In this document: positions 18,458 through 27,402 of the stretch, piece by piece
Numbering within the stretch: position 1 is the first letter of the stretch
Layout of the letters: each line of letters opens with the position of its first letter
Source: an uncultured Campylobacter sp.
Lineage (GTDB): Bacteria; Campylobacterota; Campylobacteria; Campylobacterales; Campylobacteraceae
Assembly (NCBI RefSeq): GCF_938039205.1
Contig: NZ_CALHVM010000025.1
Coordinates: forward strand, 1-64,000
Direction of reading: 5' to 3'
Length of the DNA stretch: 64,000 nucleotides
Position numbers and translations under genes: made by a program
Notes under the pieces: generated by a model
What the model saw: the letters and a program-made list of their open reading frames with translations, nothing else
The model's database searches: none
Told to the model about the DNA's origin: nothing

Positions 18458-20818
18458 CTATCCTATTAGTTTGATATTTTTTCTAACTACGTTTTCGAGA
18501 TACTCGGACGAATACGGCTTGGTGATGTACTCAGTCATTCCTACCTCCACGCCTCTTAGCCTGTCGGTTTTTGACGTTCTTGAAGTTACGGCTATTAACG
18601 GCAAATTTCTATATTTTGAGTACTTGCGAATTTCGCCCGCTAGCGTATAGCCGTCCATTCGCGGCATTTCGATATCGATTAGCATCGCATCAAGCGCATG
18701 TTCGCCAGATTTTACGATAGTTAGAGCCTCGACGCCGTTAGTAGCCTCTATCACCGTTACGCCAAGAGGCGCGAGCGATTTTTGCATTATGGTTCTATCC
18801 ATCTTCGAGTCGTCTACGATTAGCACCTTATAATCGCTCGGTTTTTCTTTGACGCTTTTTGAGGATTCCATGCTAGCTTTTATGTCTACTTTTATATCTT
18901 TTGCCATCTCCATCATCATGCCCACGTCGATGATTAGCGTTACGCGGCCGTCGCCTCTTATCGTAGCGCCTGCGATTCCAGGAATGTTTTGTAAATAATC
19001 GCCCATTGATTTAATTACGATCTCTTCTTGTCCTACGAGACTATCTACGATGATGCCTAGCTTTGCCTCCGCTACGCCGATAACGACCACATAGGTCTGA
19101 TCTCCGCCGTCAAAGACCTGCTTGACGCCGAAGATATCTGAGAGCTTAACCAGCGAAAGCACTTCGTCGCGTAGTCTAAGCACGTTTTTGCCGTCGATCG
19201 TGTAGATATCGTCGATCGGTACGCGCACGGTCTCAAGCACGCTTGCTAGAGGGATAGCGAAAAATTCCTCCTGCGCTCCGACTAAAAGCGACTGGATAAT
19301 GGCTAGCGTGAGCGGGATTTTTAGCTTCATCGTCGTGCCCTTGCCCACTTCGCTTTCGATATCGATTATGCCGTTTAGCTTTTCGATATTGGTCTTTACG
19401 ACGTCCATTCCCACACCGCGGCCGCTTACGTTAGTTACCTTCGCAGCAGTCGAAAATCCAGGCTTAAATATAAGCCCAAACGCCTCTTTATCACTCATAG
19501 TATCGGCTTCGCGCTCGGTGATGATGCCCTTTTCTATCGAGCGTGCCTTTAGCATATCGGCATCTAGTCCCTTACCGTCGTCGGTGATCTCGACTACGAT
19601 ATGGTTGCCTTCGTTGTAGGCTTTTAGCTGAATAGTACCTTTTTCCGGTTTGCCAGCAGCTAGCCTGGTAGCGCCGTCCTCGATGCCGTGGTCGCACGAG
19701 TTTCTTATCATATGCACGAGTGGATCGCCGATTTGCTCGACGATGGATTTATCAAGCTCCGTCTCCTCACCCGTGATCTCAAGGTCGATTTGCTTATTTA
19801 GCTCGCGGCTTAGATCGCGGATCATGCGAGGAAATTTATTAAATACCTTCGCGATAGGTAACATTCTCGTTTTCATAACGGCTAGCTGTATGTCGGTAGT
19901 TACTAGGCTTAGGCTAGATACTACTTGATTTAGCTCCTCAAGGAATTTCTCGCCCTCATATCTCTCCTCAACGTCGTCGTAAATTTTGAGTAATCTGTTT
20001 TTGCCAAGCACCAACTCGCCGATCAGGTTCATCAGGTGATCTAGGCGCTTAACCTCGACGCGTATAGTCTGCTCGTCCGCGCTAGCTCCGCTTGACGGAG
20101 CCGGTACTTTTTTGTCCTCTTTTTTGTTGGCAGGCTTTGCTGGGGCGGGCTTTGGAGCCGGAGCTGAATTTGACGGTGCAGAAGCTTGAGATGCGGCTGG
20201 TGCGGCGGGTTTTGGCGCTTCGCCTGCTGCTGCTTTTTGAGCCCGTCTTGCTTGATCCTCGGCCTTTCTTACTTTCAGCAGTCTTTCTATCTCAGCTTCG
20301 ACTTCGTCGTCGCTTAAATTTGATAAATTCTCATCGCTAACAGGTTCGGGCTCAGGCTCTTTTGGCGCCTCTACTACAGGCTCTGGTACCACGGGGGCAG
20401 GCTCGCTAACGGCCGCGCTCGGGGCTTCGCCTTCGGATATCGCGGTTAGTCTTTTGCAGATATCTTCTATCTCTATGCCTACATCCGTATCGTTACCGCT
20501 ATCTCTGATACCGTGCAGTAGCCCCTTCATCATATCTACGGACTCTAGTACCACGTCCATGATATCTGGAGTTATTTTTAGTTCATTTCGGCGAGCTTTG
20601 TTTAGCACGTCCTCCATATGGTGCGTAAGCTTAGTAAGAATATCGAAATTTAAAAAGCTCGATGACCCCTTTACCGTATGCGCAACGCGGAAAATTCTAT
20701 TTAAAAGTTCTAAATCTTCGGGATTTGACTCAAGTTCTATAAGGTCATGGTCTATTTGTTCTACTAGTTCGAAGGCTTCAACCAGGAAGTCTTCCATTAT
20801 TTCTCTCATATCATCCAT
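18458..20818 (-). CDS. cheA: Chemotaxis histidine kinase CheA with fused receiver domain
   Basis: A 786-residue CheAY. Order: HPt domain (1-110) with phospho-accepting H47 in AHTVKGSS; a Pro/Ala/Glu-rich linker (about 125-245); dimerisation helices (about 255-320); GHKL ATPase (about 320-500) with HMIRNSCDHGIE, TDDGKGLD and GRGVGMDVV; CheW-like P5 domain (about 505-640); and a carboxy-terminal receiver (about 662-786) with VLIVDDSKMD, IDIEMPRMDGY and the T-S and K switch residues. The fused receiver is standard in campylobacters, where it is thought to act as a phosphate sink. No P2 CheY-binding domain is obvious. Confidence 0.97.
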   Translation of the reverse strand: MDDMREIMEDFLVEAFELVEQIDHDLIELESNPEDLELLNRIFRVAHTVKGSSSFLNFDILTKLTHHMEDVLNKARRNELKITPDIMDVVLESVDMMKGLLHGIRDSGNDTDVGIEIEDICKRLTAISEGEAPSAAVSEPAPVVPEPVVEAPKEPEPEPVSDENLSNLSDDEVEAEIERLLKVRKAEDQARRAQKAAAGEAPKPAAPAASQASAPSNSAPAPKPAPAKPANKKEDKKVPAPSSGASADEQTIRVEVKRLDHLMNLIGELVLGKNRLLKIYDDVEERYEGEKFLEELNQVVSSLSLVTTDIQLAVMKTRMLPIAKVFNKFPRMIRDLSRELNKQIDLEITGEETELDKSIVEQIGDPLVHMIRNSCDHGIEDGATRLAAGKPEKGTIQLKAYNEGNHIVVEITDDGKGLDADMLKARSIEKGIITEREADTMSDKEAFGLIFKPGFSTAAKVTNVSGRGVGMDVVKTNIEKLNGIIDIESEVGKGTTMKLKIPLTLAIIQSLLVGAQEEFFAIPLASVLETVRVPIDDIYTIDGKNVLRLRDEVLSLVKLSDIFGVKQVFDGGDQTYVVVIGVAEAKLGIIVDSLVGQEEIVIKSMGDYLQNIPGIAGATIRGDGRVTLIIDVGMMMEMAKDIKVDIKASMESSKSVKEKPSDYKVLIVDDSKMDRTIMQKSLAPLGVTVIEATNGVEALTIVKSGEHALDAMLIDIEMPRMDGYTLAGEIRKYSKYRNLPLIAVTSRTSKTDRLRGVEVGMTEYITKPYSSEYLENVVRKNIKLIG

Positions 20819-20829
20819 GATTTTCCCCC

Positions 20830-21771
20830 TTATTTCTTGTGCGCTTCGATCACGCGAAGCACCTCGTTATAAAATAGCGATGCGTCAAATTTGGTTAGAT
20901 ATGCTGCGGCTCCGGCCTCTCTGCTTTGAGCTTCGCTGTAGTCGTTGCTTAAAGAAGAGTTAAATATGATAGGAATTCCCGTATATCTCGGATCGTCTTT
21001 TATCGTCGATGCAAAGCGGTATCCGTCCATCTGAGGCATCTCGATATCGCTCAAAATCACCCTTAAAAAGTTATTTAACTTATCGCCGTACATCTCGTAA
21101 AGATCCTCCATCCTAGCAAGACCCTCTACGCCGTCTTTTGCTTCGACTACTTTTAGTCCCATTTTTTCTAGCATATCTTTTACTAGTTTTCTTGCCGTCG
21201 AGCTATCGTCTAGCACTAGTGCTAAACCGCTTAAAAGCTTACTTTGATCGATCTCTACTTCCATTTTCGGGCTATAAATGCCAAGCTCTTCGACGACGCT
21301 TTCAAGGTCTAATATTAGCAAAACTTCGTCGTTTTCGATGCGAGTTACGCCTGTTATCTTGCCTTTATCTAGCGTTCCGGCATTTGAGGCGAAAGTCGCC
21401 GCCTCGATATCCGCCCAGCTTATGCGCCTGATTCGCTTTGCCTCGTGGACGATAAAGCCTATCAATATACCGCTAAATTCGGCAATGATGACGCGAGGCT
21501 TGATAGCTCCGCCCTTAGGCTCGTTTATCTGCATCCATTTGGCTAAATTTATGACAGGTATCACGACGCCGCGCAGATCAAAAATCCCCTCGATATACTC
21601 AGGTACTCCTGGAAGCTCGGTTAAATTTGGCATCTTGATGATCTCGCGCACTTTAGCGACGTTGACGCCGTATATGCCCTCATATACATTGTCTCCCGAC
21701 TGCTTAAAGATACGAAAATCAACAAGCTCCATCTCATTTGAACCGGTTTTTAATGTGCCGTTGTTAAGCAT
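20830..21771 (-). CDS. cheV: Chemotaxis scaffold/receiver protein CheV
   Basis: A 313-residue CheV: CheW domain (about 15-165; LPGVPEYIEGIFDLRGVVIPVINLAKW) followed by a receiver domain (about 185-310; LALVLDDSSTARKLV, phospho-acceptor in LSDIEMPQMDGYRF, late K in YLTKFDAS). It couples receptors to CheA while its phosphorylation tunes adaptation. It begins two bases after the upstream metallophosphoesterase stop and sits 11 bases before cheA, forming the cheV-cheA-cheW array operon. Confidence 0.96.
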   Translation of the reverse strand: MLNNGTLKTGSNEMELVDFRIFKQSGDNVYEGIYGVNVAKVREIIKMPNLTELPGVPEYIEGIFDLRGVVIPVINLAKWMQINEPKGGAIKPRVIIAEFSGILIGFIVHEAKRIRRISWADIEAATFASNAGTLDKGKITGVTRIENDEVLLILDLESVVEELGIYSPKMEVEIDQSKLLSGLALVLDDSSTARKLVKDMLEKMGLKVVEAKDGVEGLARMEDLYEMYGDKLNNFLRVILSDIEMPQMDGYRFASTIKDDPRYTGIPIIFNSSLSNDYSEAQSREAGAAAYLTKFDASLFYNEVLRVIEAHKK

Positions 21772-21772
21772 T

Positions 21773-22513
21773 TTAAACCTTTACGCTCTTTCGAGCAAAC
21801 TTGATATTTTGGTCGTATTCTACTACAAAATAGCTTTGCTCGCATGCAAAAGATGGAATATTTATATATTTTTGTTTACCTATCGTGTATTGTTCGCCTT
21901 GGTGATAGTGCCCCTCGATGACGACATCAGCCTCGCAAAATGCGTTATATCGGCGCATTTTTGCTTCGACTAAATTCTTAAAATTAGGTATTTTATAATC
22001 TAAAATTTTTCGTTTAAGCTTATTTAAAATTCGTTTCGAGAACCTAAAATTTAAAAATTTATCGAAAAAATTCATCGTTTTTAAAAAAATTTTAACGCGC
22101 AAAAATCTCAAAGCATATTTTGAAACAAAAGGCAAAAATATATCCCCGTGCGCGATAAGCACGCTCTGCCCGTACTCCGAGGCAAATTTAACCGGCTGGG
22201 CGCCGATAGGATAGGCTTTGACGTTTTTAAAAAGCCTTGCTAGGTTAAAATCGTGATTTCCCTCGAAATAGTAAATTTCCATTTCCTCGCCCAGCTCGTC
22301 GATCGCGTGAATATATCGCTCGTAAAATTTGACGAAAAACTCGCACTCGCTCGCCAAAAAATCAAACATATCGCCCATCAAAAACAGCTGTGGCGTCTTT
22401 AGCTCGCCGTTTTTTAACGCGCATAAAAAATGCCAGAAATTTTCGCGATTTTCATTTTCGTGCGAGTCGGCGATAAAGATCGCGCCGTTTTTTACGACGA
22501 TTTGCTCAGGCAT
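21773..22513 (-). CDS. Calcineurin-type metallophosphoesterase, probable UDP-2,3-diacylglucosamine hydrolase
   Basis: A 246-residue two-metal phosphoesterase. Metal ligands are seen in IADSH (DxH), LMGDMFD (GDxxD), EGNHD (GNHD), IAHGD and GHYHQG (GHxH). This set is shared by LpxH-like enzymes that release lipid X from UDP-2,3-diacylglucosamine. Epsilon-class bacteria use a diverged enzyme for that step (named LpxJ, from memory), and lpxB lies two genes upstream, so a lipid A role is plausible. I use ATG 22513 rather than the in-frame TTG at 22516. This gene is just outside the duplicated region, since its mirror position would lie beyond base 64000. Confidence 0.72.
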   Translation of the reverse strand: MPEQIVVKNGAIFIADSHENENRENFWHFLCALKNGELKTPQLFLMGDMFDFLASECEFFVKFYERYIHAIDELGEEMEIYYFEGNHDFNLARLFKNVKAYPIGAQPVKFASEYGQSVLIAHGDIFLPFVSKYALRFLRVKIFLKTMNFFDKFLNFRFSKRILNKLKRKILDYKIPNFKNLVEAKMRRYNAFCEADVVIEGHYHQGEQYTIGKQKYINIPSFACEQSYFVVEYDQNIKFARKSVKV

Positions 22514-22646
22514 CAAATTTTACTTTTTGTGGCGCCGAATTTGCGGCTAAATATTTCAAATTTGACAAGCGCCGTAGTTAAATTTAACGAGTCAAATTTA
22601 CCGGCCGAGCTCGTAAATTTAACGGTTTTAAACGCGTTCATCGGCT

Positions 22647-23129
22647 TTAAAATTTGATCGGTTTGTAGCTAACGGATACGATCTCGACGTCGCTTCTGCC
22701 GTTTGGCAAATTTAGCGCGACCTCGTCGCCCTCGCTCTTGCCGATTAGCTGTTTGGCTAGAGGCGAGTTTATCGAGATGAGCCCGCGCTCTAGGTTGCTC
22801 TCTGGCGTGCCCACTAGCGTATAAGTTTTTTCTAGCTCGGTTTCTACGTCCATGATGACGACCGTGGAGCCAAATTTTACCTTATCGTGCTCGTATTCGG
22901 CGGGATCGATTACCTTGGCGCGACTTACTATGTCGCTAAGCTCGGCGATACGGCTCTCGATAAATGCCTGCTTTTCGCGCGCGGCGTGGTATTCGGCGTT
23001 TTCTTTTAGGTCGCCGTGACTGCGCGCAATGTCGATCTCCTCGACGATATTCGGACGTTCGACGGTCTTTAAATTTTTTAGTTCGTTTGTGATTTTTTCA
23101 TATCCAAAAAGCGTCATCGGTTCGGTCAT
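22647..23129 (-). CDS. greA: Transcript cleavage factor GreA
   Basis: A 160-residue GreA. The amino coiled coil (about 10-75) has NIVEEIDIARSHGDLKENAEYHAAREKQ, carrying the acidic tip residues D and E that reach through the polymerase secondary channel to trigger RNA cleavage in backtracked complexes. The carboxy FKBP-like domain (about 80-160) ends in SPLAKQLIGKSEGDEV. It begins three bases after lpxB. This is the left-arm copy, on the side with intact flanking genes. Confidence 0.96.
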   Translation of the reverse strand: MTEPMTLFGYEKITNELKNLKTVERPNIVEEIDIARSHGDLKENAEYHAAREKQAFIESRIAELSDIVSRAKVIDPAEYEHDKVKFGSTVVIMDVETELEKTYTLVGTPESNLERGLISINSPLAKQLIGKSEGDEVALNLPNGRSDVEIVSVSYKPIKF

Positions 23130-23132
23130 TTT

Positions 23133-24167
23133 TTATCCTTTATTCGTTATTAAAATTTGCGCTACGTTGGCTGCAGAGCCGTGTTCTAGGTATTTTCGTA
23201 GCTTCTCGCAGCCTTTGATAAATTTCTCTTTATCGCAGCTCTCGTAGGCTTTTATTAGATTGCTTGGCATTACTTCCTCTTGCAGTAGCTCCTCGTGCAG
23301 CGCCGCTTCGCCCATAAAATCAAACATGATATTTGCAAGTCCGATGTGGCGCAACTTCACAAACATCCGCGCGATCATTATATCGATTGCTTTAGCTTTA
23401 TAGGCTAGCACAAACGGCGTGCCTACTAGTGCAGCCTGAAGCGTCGCGGTACCTGAGCAGATAAATGCAAACTCGCTTTGCAAAAGCGCGCGCGGCGCGT
23501 CAGTAACTACGCTAAAGCCGCTCACGTCGCCGTAAATTTGCATATCGTTTACCAAAAAAGGCGGTACGACGAGCAGTTTTTCTTTATCTTTTATTTGGAC
23601 GGCAACTTCGCGAAAAATCGGCATCAACCGCGAAATTTCGGCGCGGCGGGACCCTGGCATAAAGGCTATCTTACCGCTTTGCAAAAGCTCGTTTTTTCGC
23701 ACTCGTAGTTCATCAAGCAACGGGTGCCCGACGTAGCGCGAACGGTTGTAGTACATCCCGTCAAACGGCAAAATCGAAGCCAAATGATCGCAGTACGCCT
23801 CGACTTTCGCCACGCGTCCGGCCTTCCATGCCCACACCTGCGGCAAGATATAGTAGGTCACCGGCGTTTTGATACCGGCTTCTTTGATCGCTTTGGCTAG
23901 CGGCAGGTTAAAGGCGGGGCTATCGATGAGTAGCACGGCGTCGCACTGCGCGGCTAGGCGAGTCATCTCTTTTATCGCGCGTTTTGCCTTAAAATAAAGC
24001 GGTAAAACCTCCACGAAGCCCATCGCGGAAAACTCCGAGCTTCGCATAAAAGGTTCGCCGAATTTTTCGTCAAAAATGCCCTTTAGTTCGCACTTTGGCA
24101 GATGCTCTAAAACCTGCTCGAAGTGCAAATTTGCAGAGGCCTCCAAACAAGAGATGAGTAGCTTCAC
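23133..24167 (-). CDS. lpxB: Lipid A disaccharide synthase
   Basis: A 344-residue GT19 glycosyltransferase joining UDP-2,3-diacylglucosamine and lipid X into the lipid A disaccharide at the inner membrane. Recognised by LISCLEASANLH at the amino end, IDSPAFNLPLAK, ILPQVWAWKAGR, LPFDGMYYN with VGHPLLDE, the MPGSRRAEI donor-site loop and the SGTATLQAAL stretch. Slightly shorter than E. coli LpxB (about 380). The start overlaps the LprI-like gene by four bases. Together with the phosphoesterase at 21773 it may make two successive lipid A steps. Confidence 0.95.
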   Translation of the reverse strand: MKLLISCLEASANLHFEQVLEHLPKCELKGIFDEKFGEPFMRSSEFSAMGFVEVLPLYFKAKRAIKEMTRLAAQCDAVLLIDSPAFNLPLAKAIKEAGIKTPVTYYILPQVWAWKAGRVAKVEAYCDHLASILPFDGMYYNRSRYVGHPLLDELRVRKNELLQSGKIAFMPGSRRAEISRLMPIFREVAVQIKDKEKLLVVPPFLVNDMQIYGDVSGFSVVTDAPRALLQSEFAFICSGTATLQAALVGTPFVLAYKAKAIDIMIARMFVKLRHIGLANIMFDFMGEAALHEELLQEEVMPSNLIKAYESCDKEKFIKGCEKLRKYLEHGSAANVAQILITNKG

Positions 24168-24610
24168 TGATTGCCCTCAAAGTCCTCGGCTAAGTTTGCA
24201 AGCTCTCTTGCGCGCTCCTTAGTCATCTGCAGGTAACAATCAGCGGCCGTTACGGCATAAAGCGTACCCATAGGCGGCACAAACGGACATTTAGCCTCTT
24301 TATAAGCCACCCATTTACGCTGGATGTCTTTTAGCTTCTTTTTATTTTCGTCGTTTAGCACGCTCATGGCTTTCTTGTAATTTTGGTTTAGGAGTTTATC
24401 TTGGATAGCAAATTCGGCGTCTATGCACTGTATCATGCCGGCAGTTGAGCTATCTTTTTGCATGCACTCATCTACGCGCGCTTGCGATTCATCAAATTCC
24501 TCTTCCGAAGTTTCCTCGATGCTTGACGCAGGTTTTGCTTTGATCGCAAGATCTTGCGCACCAAAAACCAAACTCGCCGCAAGAGCAGCAAAAATAAATT
24601 TTTTAAGCAT
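24164..24610 (-). CDS. Secreted LprI/DUF1311-family protein
   Basis: A 148-residue exported protein. Signal peptide about 1-17 (KKFIFAALAASLVFGA, cleavage before QDL). The mature part, after an acidic segment, holds the family pattern: C-x(9)-MIQC, D-KLLNQNYKKAM, LKDIQRKWVAYKEAKC and a final cysteine in ADCYLQM, giving four cysteines for two disulphides. Relatives include periplasmic lysozyme-inhibitor-like proteins, but the family is broad and the function here is unproven. It precedes lpxB with a four-base overlap and has AGGAGA before the ATG. Confidence 0.8.
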   Translation of the reverse strand: MLKKFIFAALAASLVFGAQDLAIKAKPASSIEETSEEEFDESQARVDECMQKDSSTAGMIQCIDAEFAIQDKLLNQNYKKAMSVLNDENKKKLKDIQRKWVAYKEAKCPFVPPMGTLYAVTAADCYLQMTKERARELANLAEDFEGNQ

Positions 24611-24725
24611 AATTTCTCCTTTAAATTTGATGAAGATTATCGCCTAAAACGGCTAAATAAACAATAAAATTTAAATTTATAAGTAAATTCGGATTTTGAA
24701 AATTGAAAGAAAAATGCGTAAATTT

Positions 24726-24753
24726 AAAAAACCCAAAGCCCGCAGGCCTTGGG
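24726..24753 (-). terminator. Rho-independent terminator after nrfA
   Basis: Reading the minus strand, CCCAAGGCC, loop TGCG, GGCTTTGGG form a nine-pair stem (one G-T wobble) followed at once by TTTTTT. It ends nine bases beyond the nrfA stop, so it closes the nrfHA transcript. Confidence 0.9.
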
Positions 24754-24762
24754 TTTTGGGGT

Positions 24763-26469
24763 TTATTTAAAATTTAGGTTCTTAACGTCTTCGTCGGCTT
24801 TTTTCATAGCTTCGGTAGGCGCTACACCGATAGGATATTTATGTCCTAAAGAAGCAGGCGCAGGAACTGGAGTAGCTTCCTGGGTTAGCTTGATGCTGAT
24901 GCCGTATGGCGCAAGCTCGTTAACTAGCTCGGTTTGTCCTTGGCGAGCAAATTCTTTACATTGACCTAGGATCCTAGCCGACTCTTCGTCTCCGTGGAAG
25001 CCGTAGCTGTTTTCGCTAAATGCGAAGTCCCAGCGGATGTGAGTTTTGCGGTGCAAGTAAAGAGTCTTTTCAAGAGCCTTACTGATAGCTTCTTTTCTCT
25101 CTTTTTCATCGGCGATCGAAGCAAATTTCTCATGCTTAGCTAGCTCGGCTCTGGCCGTTTTTATGTCCTGGATCAAAGAAAGTAGCGCATTTTCGCAGTT
25201 TCTTAGCTCGTAAGCATGGCGATTTTGTACGAATGAAATTCTATCTTTTAGCACTTGTTCGCTTTGCGGGTGGCAAGTTTTGCAAGCCGCGTTTATATCG
25301 GCAAGCGGAGTTAAAATTTCATGCTCGGTGATCTTTTGAGCTCCGGCGCGTTTATACGGCATGTGGCAGTCTGCGCACGTTACGCCGCTTCTTCCGTGGA
25401 TACCGGTTGAGCTTAGCTCAGACTCTGAGTGCTGCATCTTGATAATTTTAGCGCCGGTATCTTTATGGATGTAGTCAAATTTAAATCCATCCTCTTTGGC
25501 TAACTGATCGTCGTAATACTGGTCGAAATTTTCGATCTTAAACGGCTGGTCTTTTTTCCAGAAAGTCCAAGGGAAAGTTAGTGTTTGGTCTTTACCGAAA
25601 TAATACTCGACGTGGCACTGCATACAAACATAGTTTCTCATCTCCGCTCTAGTAGCTTTTATGCCGCTTTTAGCGTCAGCTTCGTATCCGCGTCCTACCA
25701 TCGCATTTACAAATCCCGGTCTTGTTACTCTTAGGCTCATATCGTCCGGGTGGTGGCAGTCCGCACAGGTGCTGCCTAGATGCGACCCGTGGATACTCTC
25801 GCCGTGTTTAGCCGCGATTTTTTTCATGACGTCAAAATACGGAATAGAGTTCATCTTCGTCCAAGCCGCTTTTCTCTTCTGACCTTCTTCTTTTGGCATT
25901 ACGTCAAAGAAAGGCATAGGTAAGCTAGCTGCCGGGGTCGGATCTTCGGTTAGTTTGTAGTCTGGATCTAGCTGAAGTGCGGTTAGATAGCCGGTGTGGC
26001 AGTTTACGCAAGCGCCCGGTTGGCCTTTAAACGCTGGAAGTCCGTGAGAGTTTAAAAACTCCTTGTCGTTTCTTTTGGTCTCGATCTGATCTATCTGCGA
26101 ATAGTAGTGGGTTCGCGGTTTGCTGTAATCCACGCCGAACGCATAACCATTCCAAAACACCGTAGCCGCAGGCCAGCGAATAATCTTGCTATAAGGTAAA
26201 TCGCCGCCGAAAGCCGTTTCTACGAATTCGCTTCCTTTTGGATTTGCGTCGCTTTTATGCTCCATTTTTTTGTAAGCATCGAGCTGATTTGGGAAATTTG
26301 CGCCCCATTTTTCAAAATCAGGCTCAAGTTCGCTTACTTTATTGAGCATTAGCGGATACATCTTTTCTTCGGCTTTTTTGGCGCCGATATCCGTAAAAAG
26401 CGCGAACATAGCCGCACCGAGTACGACAGCCACTAGGAAAGTAGCTACATACAACACTTTGTTTTTCAT
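24763..26469 (-). CDS. nrfA: Pentahaem cytochrome c nitrite reductase NrfA
   Basis: A 568-residue periplasmic enzyme that reduces nitrite to ammonium with six electrons. An uncleaved-looking amino helix (5-26) serves as signal. Five haem motifs are CVNCH (154-158), CADCH (235-239), CMQCH (282-286), CADCH (365-369) and CKTCH (396-400). The first aligns with the CWTCK active-site haem of E. coli, so the usual lysine ligand motif is replaced by CxxCH, as reported for C. jejuni. Active-site Y289 (HVEYYF) and H358 (GIHG) are kept. The gene follows nrfH by 19 bases with AGGAGGAT before the ATG. Longer than E. coli NrfA (478) because of insertions around 110-150 and 170-230. Confidence 0.96.
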   Translation of the reverse strand: MKNKVLYVATFLVAVVLGAAMFALFTDIGAKKAEEKMYPLMLNKVSELEPDFEKWGANFPNQLDAYKKMEHKSDANPKGSEFVETAFGGDLPYSKIIRWPAATVFWNGYAFGVDYSKPRTHYYSQIDQIETKRNDKEFLNSHGLPAFKGQPGACVNCHTGYLTALQLDPDYKLTEDPTPAASLPMPFFDVMPKEEGQKRKAAWTKMNSIPYFDVMKKIAAKHGESIHGSHLGSTCADCHHPDDMSLRVTRPGFVNAMVGRGYEADAKSGIKATRAEMRNYVCMQCHVEYYFGKDQTLTFPWTFWKKDQPFKIENFDQYYDDQLAKEDGFKFDYIHKDTGAKIIKMQHSESELSSTGIHGRSGVTCADCHMPYKRAGAQKITEHEILTPLADINAACKTCHPQSEQVLKDRISFVQNRHAYELRNCENALLSLIQDIKTARAELAKHEKFASIADEKERKEAISKALEKTLYLHRKTHIRWDFAFSENSYGFHGDEESARILGQCKEFARQGQTELVNELAPYGISIKLTQEATPVPAPASLGHKYPIGVAPTEAMKKADEDVKNLNFK

Positions 26470-26488
26470 TTTATCCTCCTGTTAAATT

Positions 26489-27031
26489 TTAAAAGTTATG
26501 CGCATGTCCCGCTTCGCGGTGGCAAGATACGCATCTTAAAGGCTCGCTAGAATTGCCTTGATGCTCTTTGAGATTTTTGTCAAACGGTTTTGCGGTTCCT
26601 ATGGCGCGCGGGTCGATAACGTTTGAAACGTACTCTTTGTGGCAGTCCATGCAGTTTTCCTGAACGACTCTTTTTGTTTTTTCGTTTGCGGTAAATGCAT
26701 AAGGATTATCTTTAAAAGTAACGGCATACGCGTGTCCTAGGCCACTTTGAGCCTTCATGATCCAATATCCTATAAAATCATGCGGCAAATGGCAGTCGTT
26801 ACAGGTAGCGACGTTTTGGTGTCCGCCTCTTGACCAGCTTTCGTAGACTTGATTCATCACGTGACAGTTTTTACAGGCTGCAGGATCCGGACTAAAGTAT
26901 GAAAATCCCTTGGCATAGTAAAAAGTGTATAGTCCGTGACCGATAACCACTCCAAACGATAGCAACAAAAGAATGACCCAGATGGATGCTTTTTTCTTCG
27001 TGTTTTCCATGACGGGCTTTCTAACCTCCAT
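26489..27031 (-). CDS. nrfH: Tetrahaem quinol dehydrogenase NrfH
   Basis: A 180-residue NapC/NirT-family membrane cytochrome that takes electrons from menaquinol and passes them to NrfA. One membrane helix (about 17-38), then haem motifs CKNCH (53-57) with methionine ligand M59, CNDCH (77-81), CMDCH (127-131) and CVSCH (167-171). ATG 27031 has no clear ribosome binding site; an in-frame ATG at 27010 has GGAGG about 14 bases upstream, so the start is uncertain by seven residues. First gene of the nrfHA operon. Confidence 0.94.
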   Translation of the reverse strand: MEVRKPVMENTKKKASIWVILLLLSFGVVIGHGLYTFYYAKGFSYFSPDPAACKNCHVMNQVYESWSRGGHQNVATCNDCHLPHDFIGYWIMKAQSGLGHAYAVTFKDNPYAFTANEKTKRVVQENCMDCHKEYVSNVIDPRAIGTAKPFDKNLKEHQGNSSEPLRCVSCHREAGHAHNF

Positions 27032-27402
27032 TATAAATTTAAATAAAACTTAACTTTATTTATCGGTCGGTATTTTATTATTAGTTCGCTTAAATTCTCA
27101 TTTATTTTTCTAATATAATTAAAATTAAATCTAAAGCTTATTTTTATACTGTGTAAATATAACAGTAGTTGTTATCAATTTATTATGATTGATTTCAATC
27201 TATTTCGGTATTATATAATATAATATATTTACTATCTTAAATTTGAATAAAATTTAAAAACTAAAATATAAAGTAAACAATATCCAACATAGGCCAAAAC
27301 TTTAAATTTAAATAATAAAAGCTGTGCTAAAATCATTTCTTTAAAAATTTGAAAGCTATGGGCTCGTCAAATTTGCGTTAATAGTGATAAAAAGGAATAA
27401 AT
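27032..27402. other. Divergent nrfH-surE promoter region
   Basis: A 371-base, very AT-rich gap between two divergently read genes, with no frame of interest. It must hold promoters for both directions. A TATAAA on the minus strand near 27142-27147 could be the nrfH -10 element, and the dyads at 27174-27200 lie upstream of it. Confidence 0.5.
27174..27200 (-). promoter_or_regulatory. Overlapping dyads, possible CRP/FNR-family operator for nrfHA
   Basis: GATTG-ATTT-CAATC (27187-27200) is a perfect dyad with a four-base centre, and ATCAAT-N8-ATTGAT (27174-27193) overlaps it. The half-sites resemble TTGAT-N4-ATCAA boxes of FNR/CRP regulators. They lie about 145-170 bases upstream of nrfH and roughly 50-60 bases upstream of the candidate start of transcription. 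AT-rich DNA can yield such dyads by chance. Confidence 0.35.
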
